Assembly: GCA_003153575.1 (NCBI GenBank)
Contig: PLZW01000010.1
Coordinates: forward strand, 1 to 64,000
Direction: 5' to 3'
Source: Acidimicrobiaceae bacterium
Lineage (GTDB): Bacteria; Actinomycetota; Acidimicrobiia; Acidimicrobiales; RAAP-2
DNA: 64,000 nucleotides
Shown here: one piece after another, positions 8,181 through 17,483 of the stretch
Numbering within the stretch: position 1 is the first letter of the stretch
Layout of the letters: the number at the start of each line of letters is the position of its first letter
Position numbers and translations under genes: made by a program
Notes under the pieces: generated by a model
The model's input: only the letters and a program-made list of their open reading frames with translations
What the model was told of the DNA's origin: nothing
Database searches by the model: none

Positions 8181-8951
8181 TCAGGCCTTCGGCTTGCGGA
8201 GACGGTCCAGACTGGCCCGCGTCTGATCGTCCTGCCAGTGGTCGAGCACCTGGCTGTCGAGCCGGCGGCAGGCGTCGTCGTCGAGCACCGCAAGGGCGAC
8301 CCGTCTCGACGAGGCCTTCGCCAGTGCGTAGGCGGGGGCGTCCAAGCCGGCCAGCTGTGCGGCCAGATCGGTGGCGGTGGCAGCCAGCGCGTCCGCAGTG
8401 ACGACCTGATGGACCAGACCGCAGGCGCACGCCTCTTCGGCGTTCAGCAGGGCGGCGTCGAACATGAGCTGCTCCGCCGCCGATCCGCAGGCGTGCCGCA
8501 AAAGCTCTACGGCGAAGACGGGGAACGACACGCCCACCTTGAGCTCGGTCGCCCCGATCCGGGCGCCTTCGGCGATCAGTCGCTTGTCGCAGGCGCAGGC
8601 CAGGATGCATCCCCCGGCGATCGCCGGACCGTTGATGGCCGCCACCGTCGGCTTCGGGAACCGGAACAGACCGACGAGCGCGTCGCGCAGTGCGTCGAGG
8701 AGCACCCCGGTCCGGTCCTTCTCGTGGTCCAGGACCTCGCTCACGTTCAGCCCGGCGGAGAAGATCGAGCCGGCGCCGGTGACCACGAGGGCGCGCACGG
8801 CGGGATCGGGTGCGGCACGGTCCAGGTAGAGGGCGATCTCGCTGAGTGTCGCCACGTCCAGGGCGTTCACCTTGTCGCTGGCCAGGGTGAGGACGGCGAT
8901 GCCGCCGGATCCGGTGACGGTGATCTTCGTATAGTTGTCGGTGGTCGTCAT
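8181..8951 (-). CDS. Enoyl-CoA hydratase/isomerase (crotonase family)
   Basis: This 256-residue crotonase-fold protein has the oxyanion-hole segments IFSAGLNVSEV and GPAIAGGCILACACD. The following TELKVGVSFPV carries a Glu at the usual catalytic position. It would hydrate or isomerise an enoyl-CoA. It is the last gene of a minus-strand run that begins with a CoA ligase (12884) and includes another crotonase and an alcohol dehydrogenase. ATG 8951 has a very strong AGGAGGGG eight bases upstream. The 198-bp gap to the upstream alcohol dehydrogenase holds nested inverted repeats, so it may have its own promoter. Confidence 0.88.
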   Translation of the reverse strand: MTTTDNYTKITVTGSGGIAVLTLASDKVNALDVATLSEIALYLDRAAPDPAVRALVVTGAGSIFSAGLNVSEVLDHEKDRTGVLLDALRDALVGLFRFPKPTVAAINGPAIAGGCILACACDKRLIAEGARIGATELKVGVSFPVFAVELLRHACGSAAEQLMFDAALLNAEEACACGLVHQVVTADALAATATDLAAQLAGLDAPAYALAKASSRRVALAVLDDDACRRLDSQVLDHWQDDQTRASLDRLRKPKA

Positions 8952-9149
8952 GTCTCGATCCCCTCCTGATGGCCCGGCGCCCCTCGGCGCCCATCGGCAC
9001 GGTCGTCCACGGAGCGGTGCCGGTGCGCCGGAGCGTCAAGCTACCTGAGAACGGCCCGGCCCCGTCCCGGTCCGCACGGCTCAACGACGTGCCGCCGGCG
9101 ACGGGGAGGTCAACGTAGATGGTGCTGGCCGATCACGATGGCCGCGGGC
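8952..9149. other. Intergenic region with nested inverted repeats
   Basis: This gene-free gap separates two minus-strand genes. It holds GGCGCC twice 4 bases apart (about 8985-9000), a CGGCAC/GTGCCG pair with a 17-base loop, and a CCCCGTC/GACGGGG pair enclosing a smaller GCACG/CGTGC stem near 9059-9115. The last could act as a terminator for the alcohol dehydrogenase transcript. A minus-strand TAGCTT lies near 9040 and could be a -10 box for the crotonase. No ORF is supported. Confidence 0.4.
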
Positions 9150-10295
9150 CTAGTCGAAGACCAGGACGCCACGGATGTTCACCCCGTCGAGCATGTCCTG
9201 GTAGCCCTCGTTGATCTGGTCGAGCCGGTAGGTCCGGGTGACCAGTTCGTCCAGCTTGAGGCGCCCGGCCTGGTAGAGCGCCAGCAGATTGGGGATGTCG
9301 AAGCGCGGGTTGGCGGCGCCGAAGACGACCCCTCGCACCTCCTTCTGCCACATGGCCAGCTCGAAGAGGTTGACGCTGCACCCGGCCTGCCCCTGGGGGG
9401 CGACACCGGTGACCACACAGGTGCCGTTCTTGCCCGTCAGCGCCATGGCTGGACCCATGAGGTCGCCGTACATCACGCTCGGCACCAGGATCACGGCGTC
9501 GGCCAACTGGCCCCGCGTCAGGTCGATGACGAGAGGCAGCGCTTCCTCCATCGACCCGGCGGTGTGGGTGGCACCGAAGTCGAGCGCTGACTTCCGCTTG
9601 AACTCCACGGGATCGACGGCGACCACGTGCTTCGCCCCGGCCATGTGGGCGCCCTGGACCGCGTTCATCCCGACGCCCCCGACGCCGACCACGACGACGG
9701 TGTCGCCTTGTTCGACCTCGGCCCGGTACACGGCCGATCCCCAGCCGGTGGTGACGCCGCACGAGACGAGGGCCACGGCCGGCAGGGGGAACTCGCGGCC
9801 CACCTTCACCAGCGACGCCTCGTGGACGACGCCGTACTCGGCGAAGGTGCCCAGCTTGGACATCACGTTGAGCGGCTTCCCGTCGTAGTGGTAGCGCGGC
9901 GTCCCGTCGGAGATCTGGCCGGGGGAGAAGGTCTCGGCCCCGAGGTCGCAGAGGTTGGTGTGCCCGGTGATGCACATCTTGCAGCGGCCGCAGATGGGGA
10001 AGAAGCTGGCGGCCACGTGGTCGCCCGGATGGAGTCCGTCGACCCCCGGCCCCACCGCCTCGATGATGCCGGCGCCCTCGTGGCCCCCCACCAAGGGGAA
10101 CAGCCTCGGATCAGGACCCTCGCCCGGGGCCCTCGGCGTGCCGATGTCGTTGGTGCGGAGGTGCTGGTCGGAGTGGCACAGGCCGGCGGCCGCCCATCTG
10201 ACCAGTACCTCGTGGTCCGTGGGCGGGTCCAGGTCGATCTCCAGGATCTGCCAGTCCTGTTCCCTGCCCCATAACACTGCTGCTTGCGATTTCAT
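9150..10295 (-). CDS. Zinc-dependent alcohol dehydrogenase (NDMA-dependent type)
   Basis: This 381-residue MDR-superfamily protein oxidises an alcohol to an aldehyde or ketone. The catalytic zinc ligands are in GLCHSDQH, the four structural-zinc Cys in CGRCKMCITGHTNLC, and the Rossmann motif in VVVGVGGVGMNAV. The N terminus MKSQAAVLWG and the overall pattern match NDMA-dependent alcohol dehydrogenases of actinobacteria, which keep NAD(H) tightly bound and use an external electron carrier. The start is placed at codon MKSQ (AAGGAG ten bases upstream) rather than an in-frame GTG ten codons earlier. It lies between two crotonases downstream of a CoA ligase. Mycofactocin genes are not in the window. 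Confidence 0.9.
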   Translation of the reverse strand: MKSQAAVLWGREQDWQILEIDLDPPTDHEVLVRWAAAGLCHSDQHLRTNDIGTPRAPGEGPDPRLFPLVGGHEGAGIIEAVGPGVDGLHPGDHVAASFFPICGRCKMCITGHTNLCDLGAETFSPGQISDGTPRYHYDGKPLNVMSKLGTFAEYGVVHEASLVKVGREFPLPAVALVSCGVTTGWGSAVYRAEVEQGDTVVVVGVGGVGMNAVQGAHMAGAKHVVAVDPVEFKRKSALDFGATHTAGSMEEALPLVIDLTRGQLADAVILVPSVMYGDLMGPAMALTGKNGTCVVTGVAPQGQAGCSVNLFELAMWQKEVRGVVFGAANPRFDIPNLLALYQAGRLKLDELVTRTYRLDQINEGYQDMLDGVNIRGVLVFD

Positions 10296-10340
10296 GGTCT
10301 TGGATCTCCTTGCCCGCTGGGACACCCGGACGGCGGCGCG

Positions 10341-11270
10341 TCAGCCGCCGGCGACGGGTCCTTCCACCTGGTCCTTCACCGATAGGAGCACCGGCGGTGC
10401 CACCCGCCAGCTCGGGACCCCGTCCTGCTCCTCGGCCACCGGGTACTTGCTCTCGTGGATCTCCGCCCAGTGCGAGTGGTTGAGCTGGTGCAGTGTGAAG
10501 CAGGCCTGCAGCGAGTTGTAGAAGCCCATGTTGTCCACCGTCTGGTTGACCGACTCCTTGATGAGGAGGGCTGACATGGTCGGCAGCAGCGCGATGCGCC
10601 GGGCGTAGGCCAGCGTGCGCTCGGACAGGTCGTCCACCGGGAAGACCTTGCTCACCATGCCCAGGCGGTGGGCCTCGTGGACGTCGATGGCGTCACCGGT
10701 GAGCATGAGCTCCTTGGTCCGCCGCGGTCCGAACTCCCACGGATGGCCGAAGTACTCGACCCCGCACATGCCGAGCCGCGTCCCCACCACATCGGCGAAG
10801 TACACGTCGTCGGCGGCCACGATGAGGTCACAGGCCCACATCAGCATCAGGCCGGCGGCGTACACCGTCCCCTGTACCTGGGCCACGGTGATCTTGCGGA
10901 GGTTGCGCCACCGCAGCGTGTTCTGGAAGTAGTAGTGCCACTCCTGGAGCATCCGGCTCTCGGCACCTTCGCGTGTCGCCCCGTTGATCGTCATCGAGGG
11001 GTGTTGGTCGGGCCCGGGGGCGCGCTCGGCCTGCGACTCCTTCGACCCCATGTCGTGGCCGGAGGAGAACAGGGGTCCCACGCCACCGAGGATGACCACG
11101 CGGACCTTGTCGTCCTCCTCGGCCCTTAGGAAGGCCTCGTCCAGTTCGACCAGGAGGCCACGGTTCTGGGCGTTGCGGGTCCGCTCACGGTTGAGCAGGA
11201 TGCGCACGATGGCGCCGTCGTCCAACTCCTCGTACGTGATGTACTTGCCGTTCTCTGAGGTATCGGGCAT
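10341..11270 (-). CDS. Enoyl-CoA hydratase/isomerase (crotonase family)
   Basis: This 309-residue crotonase has PLFSSGHDM as the first oxyanion-hole loop and VQGTVYAAGLMLMWACD as the second. It has a ~45-residue insert between them (around the segment containing PDQHPSM) and a C-terminal extension, making it longer than typical 260-residue members. It resembles 35751-36578, which has the same SSGHDL and AAGMMLA...CDLIVAADD layout. ATG 11270 is chosen because AAGGGAG lies ten bases upstream; an in-frame start 17 codons earlier looks spurious. It is the second gene of the 8181-12884 run. Confidence 0.88.
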   Translation of the reverse strand: MPDTSENGKYITYEELDDGAIVRILLNRERTRNAQNRGLLVELDEAFLRAEEDDKVRVVILGGVGPLFSSGHDMGSKESQAERAPGPDQHPSMTINGATREGAESRMLQEWHYYFQNTLRWRNLRKITVAQVQGTVYAAGLMLMWACDLIVAADDVYFADVVGTRLGMCGVEYFGHPWEFGPRRTKELMLTGDAIDVHEAHRLGMVSKVFPVDDLSERTLAYARRIALLPTMSALLIKESVNQTVDNMGFYNSLQACFTLHQLNHSHWAEIHESKYPVAEEQDGVPSWRVAPPVLLSVKDQVEGPVAGG

Positions 11271-11372
11271 GCCCGAATCACTCCCTTTCTGGATGTTCGC
11301 CTGCGTGTGCTGCGGGGTCATGACGCTTGTCCGGTAGGGCCGGCTCCCGGGGTGCCGGGTGAACAGGCCACG

Positions 11373-12884
11373 CTATACCGGGGGGCCTCGGCCGTCGTCG
11401 TCCGGACCGTCGCGTTCGGCCACCAAGGCGGCACGATTGAACTTCGTGGCTTCGGTGCGGGGGATCGACTCGACGAACTCCACCGACTTCGGGGCCTTGT
11501 AGGGCGCCAGGCGCTCCTTGGCGTAGGCGATGACCGACTCCGGGTCGAGCGACGGCTCGACGGGCTGGACGATGGCGTGGACCCGACGTCCCCACTCCGG
11601 GTCCCGAAGGCCGATGATCACCACGTCGACGATGCCGGGATGCTCGCTCAATGCCGCCTCGACCTCGGCCGGGTACACGTTGGCGGCACCGGTGACGATC
11701 ATGTCCACCCGACGGTCGGCCATGAAGAGGAAGCCCTCCTCGTCCAACCAGCCGAGATCGCCCACCGAGTGGAAGCCGTCATCGGTCTCCTCCATCGGCG
11801 TGACGTCGTCGCCGACGTACGAGGCCTGCGGGCCGGTGGGCGAGCGGAGGAAGATGCCGCCGACCTCCCCCGGGGCGAGCACGTCGCCGTCGGGACCGAC
11901 GATGCGGACCTCGGTCTCGCTCATCCCGCGGCCGAGGGTACCCGGATGGGCCAACCACTCGTCGCCACGGCACACCACGAGGCCGATCTGCTCGGAGGAC
12001 CCGTAGGACATGTAGAAGTGCTCGGGCCCCACCAGGTCGATCCAGCGTTGGCCGAGCCACCGGGGAAGGGGGGCCGCCCCCTGTTGGACCCAGCTCAGGC
12101 TGGACAGGTCCCGCCGCTCGATGCCCTCGGTCTGGACCATCCGCTGGAGCATGGGTGTGGCGGCGATGAACCCCGTGATGCGGTGGCGCTCGACGAGGTC
12201 GAGGGCGACCTCGGCCTCGAAGCGCTGCATCAGGACGATCACGTCACCGTGCAGCAGGGTGCGGAAGGCGGTGAAGCCGTTGGTGTGGTAGATCGGCGCC
12301 GGGCACAGGACCCGTTGGTCCGGATCCATCGGCCCGTAGGAGGCCACCACCGAAGAGGTGACCGCGGTGGACAAGTCGTACAGCGCCGGGGCCGTCTGTA
12401 CGATGATCTTGGGCGTTCCCGTCGAGCCCGAACTGCACACCCCCCAGCCGCGGGGGGAGACCACGTCGGGCAGGGGAGCGGACGACTCGTCGGTACTCTC
12501 CTCGAACAGGGAGAGGGTGCCGGCGTCGACGACCAGGGCGGGACGCAGCACGGCCATCAGGCGGTCGCGCTCCCAGTCGGGCAGGTCCCAGCGGATCGGG
12601 ACCACGACGGCCCCGACCTTCCAGCCTGCGAACCCGGCCAGCAAGTGCTCGACGGAGTTCTTCAGGCAGATGGCGAGGGGCTCGCCCACGCCGAGGCCAT
12701 GGGAGGCGAAGACCCGGGCCAGCTGATTGGAGCGTCGTTCCAGCTCCTCCCACCCGACCGTCCGCTCACTGCCGTCTTCGGCCACCAGGGTGACGGCGGT
12801 GGCCCCGCCCAGCTCTGCGGCCAGCTGGCCGAGGCGGGTTCCGTAGGGGATGCCCGCGGCCGCCTCGGACTCCACGGCGCTCAC
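11373..12884 (-). CDS. AMP-dependent acyl-CoA synthetase/ligase
   Basis: This 503-residue ANL-superfamily enzyme activates a carboxylic acid to its CoA thioester through an acyl-adenylate. Seen are the P-loop SSGSTGTPK, the adenine-binding YGSSEQIG, the GDLGWLDEEGFLFMADRR hinge region and the YPAEVEAAL segment. The final lysine domain is present (APKSVEFVESIPRTEATKFNR). The start is GTG 12884 with GGAGGA upstream. An open frame continues 250 codons further upstream, but that part is the antisense of the thioesterase. It is the first gene of a minus-strand run with two crotonases and an alcohol dehydrogenase, and is divergent from a thioesterase across 195 bp. Confidence 0.92.
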   Translation of the reverse strand: MSAVESEAAAGIPYGTRLGQLAAELGGATAVTLVAEDGSERTVGWEELERRSNQLARVFASHGLGVGEPLAICLKNSVEHLLAGFAGWKVGAVVVPIRWDLPDWERDRLMAVLRPALVVDAGTLSLFEESTDESSAPLPDVVSPRGWGVCSSGSTGTPKIIVQTAPALYDLSTAVTSSVVASYGPMDPDQRVLCPAPIYHTNGFTAFRTLLHGDVIVLMQRFEAEVALDLVERHRITGFIAATPMLQRMVQTEGIERRDLSSLSWVQQGAAPLPRWLGQRWIDLVGPEHFYMSYGSSEQIGLVVCRGDEWLAHPGTLGRGMSETEVRIVGPDGDVLAPGEVGGIFLRSPTGPQASYVGDDVTPMEETDDGFHSVGDLGWLDEEGFLFMADRRVDMIVTGAANVYPAEVEAALSEHPGIVDVVIIGLRDPEWGRRVHAIVQPVEPSLDPESVIAYAKERLAPYKAPKSVEFVESIPRTEATKFNRAALVAERDGPDDDGRGPPV

Positions 12885-13059
12885 CCCGCGGTCCTCCGCG
12901 GTCCGCTGTCCCCGCGGTCGCGGTCGGTCATGGCTGGCACGCGGTGGATGGTAGCGCGCCGGGACGCGATGAGAACGGCCCTCTGTCCCGATGCAAACCG
13001 TCCTCCGAGCAGCCGGGCGTCCAGATGGGCTCGGCGGGGCTGCTATGACTTCTGCGTCC

Positions 13060-13083
13060 ATGTCGATGTCGGAGGCCACATGA
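13060..13083 (+). CDS. Seven-codon leader ORF overlapping thioesterase start
   Basis: ATG at 13060 opens a 7-residue ORF (MSMSEAT) whose TGA overlaps the thioesterase ATG in the pattern ATGA. An extended -10 box, TGCTATGAC, ends at 13049, so a transcript would begin only a few bases before this ORF. Translation could be handed on to the main gene. That it is translated is inference. Confidence 0.35.
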   Translation: MSMSEAT

Positions 13084-13883
13084 CAGATCTCTCCAGCGCC
13101 CGGGGCTCCGTCCCCAGCCGACTCGGGGTATCGACCCGTCTCGAGGCGGGAGAGCTCGTTCTCGAACTGCGGCCGCAGCCGGAAACGGTGCACCACGGAA
13201 TGGTGCGAGCCAGTGTGCTGGCCTTTGTCATCGACGTGGCGGCTGGTATCCCGCTCGATCAGGACCCCGACGTGTGGACGCTGACCACGGACATGTCGGT
13301 CCGCATGCGCGTGGTGCCTGCTCCGGCATATGTCGAGGCGAGAAACCTGATCCTGCGCCAGGGCTCCCGTTCGGCCACGTGCCTGGTGGAGCTCACGACC
13401 GATGAGGGACAGCCGTTTGCCACCGGCGCGATCGGCTTCTTGAAGGTCCGGCGCCGAGAGGACGACCTTCCCAAGCCGAACGTGCCCCTCGGTGAGATAC
13501 CGCTGATGTTCCGCGATGCGGCCCGGCTCACCCGCCCGCTGCGCGAGGAGGCGGGCATCGAGGTGGTCGATGCCGCCGACGGCGTCGTCGAGGTCGAGGT
13601 GACGCCGGAACTGCAGAACCCGGCGGGGACGTTGCAAGGTGCGATGGTCGCCCTGGTGGCCGAGGCTGCCGCCGAAGACATGCTGGTCACCCGGTTCGGC
13701 GTGCCGGTCGTGGTGACCAGCCTCGACATCCGCTATCTCAGGCGGACCGAGGCGGGACCCGTTCGCACCCGGAGCAGACTCCTCGGCTCCGGGATCGACG
13801 CCCCGGTCCAGATCGAACTGGTCGACACGTCCACGGATGAGCTCACCGCGCTGGTCTACGCCTCAGCTTCGGGTGCCATCTGA
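13080..13883 (+). CDS. Tandem hotdog-fold thioesterase (PaaI-like)
   Basis: This 267-residue protein contains two hotdog domains in tandem. Each has the domain's central helix signature: HHGMVRASVLAFVIDVAAG at about 40-58 and QNPAGTLQGAMVALVAEAA at about 180-198. Single-domain PaaI proteins are about 140 residues, so this is a fused double. It would hydrolyse an acyl-CoA to relieve CoA trapping or release a product. ATG 13080 has GGAGG five bases upstream and overlaps a tiny leader ORF. It is divergent from the CoA ligase at 12884, an apt counter-activity. It lies 124 bp before the monooxygenase, which has its own promoter. Confidence 0.85.
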   Translation: MTDLSSARGSVPSRLGVSTRLEAGELVLELRPQPETVHHGMVRASVLAFVIDVAAGIPLDQDPDVWTLTTDMSVRMRVVPAPAYVEARNLILRQGSRSATCLVELTTDEGQPFATGAIGFLKVRRREDDLPKPNVPLGEIPLMFRDAARLTRPLREEAGIEVVDAADGVVEVEVTPELQNPAGTLQGAMVALVAEAAAEDMLVTRFGVPVVVTSLDIRYLRRTEAGPVRTRSRLLGSGIDAPVQIELVDTSTDELTALVYASASGAI

Positions 13884-13995
13884 CCCGATCGACCTCGTGC
13901 TCAGGTCCGACCCCGTGTCGGATGCGTGTTCACCCGGTGTGGTAGCCGCCCGTATCCCCAACTCGTGCGGCAGTGTCCCGGGATCGCCGTTGTCG

Positions 13996-14001
13996 TAGAT
14001 T
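13996..14001 (+). promoter_or_regulatory. -10 box, leaderless promoter of flavin monooxygenase
   Basis: TAGATT, then 6 bases, then ATG 14008. There is no ribosome-binding site between them. Same geometry as several other genes in the window. Confidence 0.55.
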
Positions 14002-14007
14002 TGCCCC

Positions 14008-15831
14008 ATGTCAGGAATGGATCCGCCCGCGAGCTACGACCCCGAGACCGTTCGCGCCAAGTACCTCTCCGAACGTGACCGGCGGCTCGTCCCGAACCGG
14101 GCCGAGATCCGCGACCTCCGGGGCGATGAGCATTTCGCCGGTTACCGCGCCGATCCGTTCACGCCACTCATCGAGCGAGACCCGTTGGCCGACGACGTCG
14201 GGGTGGTCGTCGTCGGCGGGGGAATCGCCGGGACCCTCGCCGGCGTCCGCCTCCGCGAAGCCGGGGTCGAGCGCATCCGGATCGTCGACCAGGCGGGAGG
14301 CATCGGGGGGACCTGGTACTGGAACCGGTATCCCGGCGTCATGTGTGACGTCGAGTCGTATATCTACATGCCCATGCTCGAGGAGCTCGACTACATCCCG
14401 AGCCAGCGGTACGCCCTGGGCGGCGAGATCCTCAGCCACCTGCAGGCCGTCGCCGATCGCTACTCCCTGACGGACGACGCGCTCTTCCACACCGGGGTGA
14501 GCCGCGCCGAATGGCAGGACGAGACGGATCGTTGGTTGATCACCACCGACCGGGGTGACCAGCTCACCTGCCAGTACTACGTCCTGGCTGTCGGCATTCT
14601 CAATCTCATGAAGCTCCCCGCCGTTCCGGGTATGGAGGAGTTCGCCGGGCACTCGTTCCATGGGGCACGGTGGGACTACGGGTACACCGGAGGGGGGCCA
14701 GGCCAACCGCTCACCAACCTGGCCGACAAGAAAGTGGCGCTCATCGGCAACGGAGCCAGTGGTATCCAGGCCCTGCCACCCCTGGCCGAGGCGTCCGAGC
14801 ACGTCTACCTGTTCCAGCGCACGCCCTCCGCCGTCGGAGAGCGCGGTAACCGACCGACCGACCCCGGCTTCGCAGCCACGCTCGAGCCGGGCTGGCAACG
14901 GGAGCGGATGGACAACTTCCAGGGGATCATCATGGGCCGGCACTACGACGTCGACCTGGTCGACGACGGGTGGACCCACGATTACGCCGCCAACCGCAAC
15001 GTCCCGGGCCGCAAGGAGATGACCATCGAGGAGATCAAGCGGGCCTCCGAGGAGATCGACTATCGGATCATGGAGGCTCACCGGCAGCGGGTCGACGAGT
15101 TCGTGTCCGACCCCATCAAGGCGGAGATCGTGAAGCCCTACTACCGGTATCTCTGCAAGCGGCCCTGCTTCCACGATGAGTACCTGCCGGCACTGAACTG
15201 CGACAACCTCACCATCGTCGACTGTCCGGGCGGTGTCGAGCGGGTCACCGAACAGGGTCCGGTGGTCGACGGCCAGCAGTACGAGGTGGACTGCATCATC
15301 TACGCAACCGGCTTCGAAGCCGAGGTCACGCCGATCTTCCGCCGTGTCGGCCATGAGATCGTCGGCCGCGGCGGCATCACCCTGGCCGAGAAGTGGGGGG
15401 ATGGCGGCGCCAGTCTGTTCGGGATGATGAGCCACGGGTTCCCCAACATGTTCATCATGCCGGCGCCGGGGCAGCAGGCCGTGGTGACCGTCAACTACAC
15501 CCAGCTGGCCGTCCTCGGCGCTGAGTTCATCGGCCGCACGGTCGGGCAGCTCTTGCAGAAGGGTGTGGAGGCGTTCGACGTCAGCGCCGAAGCAGAGGAA
15601 GCCTGGACCCAGAAGATCGTCGACGGCTTCGTCGATTCCTCCGCCATCATGTCGGCCTGTACGCCCTCCCGCCTGAACAACGAGGGCCACCCCGAGACGA
15701 TGAATCCACGCAACGGCAATTACGGCAGTGGGCTCGGCAACTGGTTCGGCTACCGCGAGCTGCTCGAGCAGTGGCTCGAGGCCGGCAATCTCGAGGGCCT
15801 GGAACTCGAAGTCTGTCCGACGGCGCCGTGA
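14008..15831 (+). CDS. Flavin-containing monooxygenase, Baeyer-Villiger type
   Basis: This 607-residue class B flavoprotein monooxygenase has two Rossmann motifs: VVVVGGGIAGTLAG for FAD (near residue 68) and VALIGNGASGIQAL for NADPH (near 245). Between them is the Baeyer-Villiger fingerprint F-x-G-x-x-x-H-x-x-x-W, seen as FAGHSFHGARW at 212-222. Length and an N-terminal extension of about 60 residues match the phenylacetone/cyclohexanone monooxygenase group. It would insert oxygen next to a ketone to give an ester or lactone. GTGA at its end overlaps the SDR that follows, and an amidohydrolase overlaps next. That order suggests alcohol-to-ketone oxidation, lactone formation and hydrolysis. 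The pathway order is inference. Confidence 0.92.
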   Translation: MSGMDPPASYDPETVRAKYLSERDRRLVPNRAEIRDLRGDEHFAGYRADPFTPLIERDPLADDVGVVVVGGGIAGTLAGVRLREAGVERIRIVDQAGGIGGTWYWNRYPGVMCDVESYIYMPMLEELDYIPSQRYALGGEILSHLQAVADRYSLTDDALFHTGVSRAEWQDETDRWLITTDRGDQLTCQYYVLAVGILNLMKLPAVPGMEEFAGHSFHGARWDYGYTGGGPGQPLTNLADKKVALIGNGASGIQALPPLAEASEHVYLFQRTPSAVGERGNRPTDPGFAATLEPGWQRERMDNFQGIIMGRHYDVDLVDDGWTHDYAANRNVPGRKEMTIEEIKRASEEIDYRIMEAHRQRVDEFVSDPIKAEIVKPYYRYLCKRPCFHDEYLPALNCDNLTIVDCPGGVERVTEQGPVVDGQQYEVDCIIYATGFEAEVTPIFRRVGHEIVGRGGITLAEKWGDGGASLFGMMSHGFPNMFIMPAPGQQAVVTVNYTQLAVLGAEFIGRTVGQLLQKGVEAFDVSAEAEEAWTQKIVDGFVDSSAIMSACTPSRLNNEGHPETMNPRNGNYGSGLGNWFGYRELLEQWLEAGNLEGLELEVCPTAP

Positions 15832-17483
15832 CCGCCCGCCAGCGGGTCGCGGTCGTCACCGGCGGTGGAGGGGGGATCGGCGCGGGGATCGCCGAAGAGC
15901 TCGGCCGGGACGGGTGGTTCGTCGTCACCGTCGACCCCCTGGTGACCCTCGACGGGACCGAACGGCTTCCCGAACCGCTGGAGACGACGGCGGGCCGGAT
16001 CGTGGCCGCTGGTGGTTCGGCCCGTGCGTCGTCCGTGTCCGTCACCGACGGCCAAGCGGTGCATGCACTGTTCCGTGAACTCGTGGACGAACACGGCGGT
16101 CTCGATGCCGTCGTCAACGTCGCCGGCATCACTCGCCAGACCTACTTCGGTCTGGGGACCGAGGAGGACTGGCGGGCGGTCGTCGCCGTGCACCTGGAGG
16201 GCTACCTCAATGTGCTCGACGCCGCACTGCCTCTGATGGCCGAGGCGGGGTTCGGTCGCATCGTCGGCGTCACCTCAGGATCGGGTTGGCGCGCCGCCGA
16301 TGCGGGCGCCTACAGCTGCGCCAAGCGGGCCGTCGCCGCCCTCACCTGGCAGTTGGGACGTCTGGCCCCGCCGGGGGTGACCGTCAACGCCTTGTCGCCG
16401 ATCGCGGCCACCCGAATGATGGCCTCCGCCCTCGAACGGGCCAGAAAAGCGGGCCAGTCCGGCGGGGGAGGCATCTCCTTCCTCTCCGTCGCCGAGCCCG
16501 AGGACATCGGTCCGTTCGGCGCCCACGTCCTCGGCGAGGGATTCGGCTGGTGCACGGGCCAGGTGCTCTTCGCCGGTGGTCCGGAGGTGGCCGTCGTCGA
16601 GGAACCCCGCCTGATCGAGGTCGTGCGCACCGATCGGGTGGCCTCCCTGGCCCGGATGCTCGACGAGTTCGTACCCGCCGGGCTGGCCAAAGCCGAGGCC
16701 CGTCAGGCCAGCACGGGCGGCAGCAACCCCCGGTTCGGACCGATCTTCGACGAGGAGTTCATCGCCGGGGGCACGCCACCGGATGTTCGGTCCTGCATCG
16801 TCGTCTCCGACCATCGCGGTCTGCGGGAGTCGCTCACGTCGGCCCTCGCCGCCCGCTCCATCCGTTGCCACCCGGTCGAGCCCACCCACACCTTCGACGA
16901 CGCCGCCAAGGCGTTGGACTCGGCCATCGACGCCGTGGGTCCGATCGACGCCGTCGTCAATGCCGCCGCGGCGCGTCGAGGCTCCACATCTCCGGCCGAA
17001 GGCTGGGAGCGCTTGCTCGCCGAACACCGCAACATCGTGTCGGACATCCTCACCGATGCCGCCTCGGCGCGCGCCGCCGCAGGCTATTCCGCCCAGACCG
17101 GTCGTCCACTGCGGCTGGTGACGATCACCGACGCCACCGACACGGGGGGTCGTAGCCGGGCCCAGGCCTCCGCTCAGCACGCCCGGGGGGCCGCCGGCAC
17201 CACGGAAGGTCGTGTGGCGGCTTTCGCCGTGAGCCTCGAAGCACCCGGGGAGGACGGGGTCAGCTCGGCGAGCGAGCTCGCCGCCCACCTGGTCGGCCAT
17301 CCGGAGGCGGCCGCGCTGGCCGGCTCGGAATTGGTCGTCGGCCAGGGCTGGTTGGGGCTGCGCAGCCATCCCCGGCCGACCGGCAGCATCACCTACGGCG
17401 GTCCGTCCGTGCCCGACTGGGTGGACGGGACGTTGCGCGAGATCATCTCTCCGCCCGGCCGCCACGACTACGGCACCCCATGA
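15828..17483 (+). CDS. SDR-family oxidoreductase with a degenerate second SDR domain
   Basis: This 551-residue protein is about twice the normal SDR length. Residues 1-250 form a complete classical SDR: VVTGGGGGIGAGIAEEL for cofactor binding, NVAGI, and catalytic Tyr162 and Lys166 in YSCAKRA. Residues ~310-551 look like a second Rossmann unit (SCIVVSDHRGLRESL, then IDAVVNAAAARRG) but lack a clear glycine-rich loop and Y-x-x-x-K, so that half is probably structural. GTG 15828 overlaps the monooxygenase stop as GTGA. It likely interconverts an alcohol and a ketone for the upstream monooxygenase. The frame is open further 5', but that part lies inside the monooxygenase. Confidence 0.88.
   Translation: MTARQRVAVVTGGGGGIGAGIAEELGRDGWFVVTVDPLVTLDGTERLPEPLETTAGRIVAAGGSARASSVSVTDGQAVHALFRELVDEHGGLDAVVNVAGITRQTYFGLGTEEDWRAVVAVHLEGYLNVLDAALPLMAEAGFGRIVGVTSGSGWRAADAGAYSCAKRAVAALTWQLGRLAPPGVTVNALSPIAATRMMASALERARKAGQSGGGGISFLSVAEPEDIGPFGAHVLGEGFGWCTGQVLFAGGPEVAVVEEPRLIEVVRTDRVASLARMLDEFVPAGLAKAEARQASTGGSNPRFGPIFDEEFIAGGTPPDVRSCIVVSDHRGLRESLTSALAARSIRCHPVEPTHTFDDAAKALDSAIDAVGPIDAVVNAAAARRGSTSPAEGWERLLAEHRNIVSDILTDAASARAAAGYSAQTGRPLRLVTITDATDTGGRSRAQASAQHARGAAGTTEGRVAAFAVSLEAPGEDGVSSASELAAHLVGHPEAAALAGSELVVGQGWLGLRSHPRPTGSITYGGPSVPDWVDGTLREIISPPGRHDYGTP

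Noticed and set aside
8986-9000. Repeated GGCGCC as a CRISPR or tandem repeat array
   Set aside because: Only two copies, 4 bases apart, with no spacers or further units; GC-rich chance is sufficient.
11307-13079. In-frame upstream extension of the tandem thioesterase (858-codon frame)
   Set aside because: The extra part is antisense to the CoA ligase and has no recognisable domain; GGAGG and family similarity fix the start at 13080.
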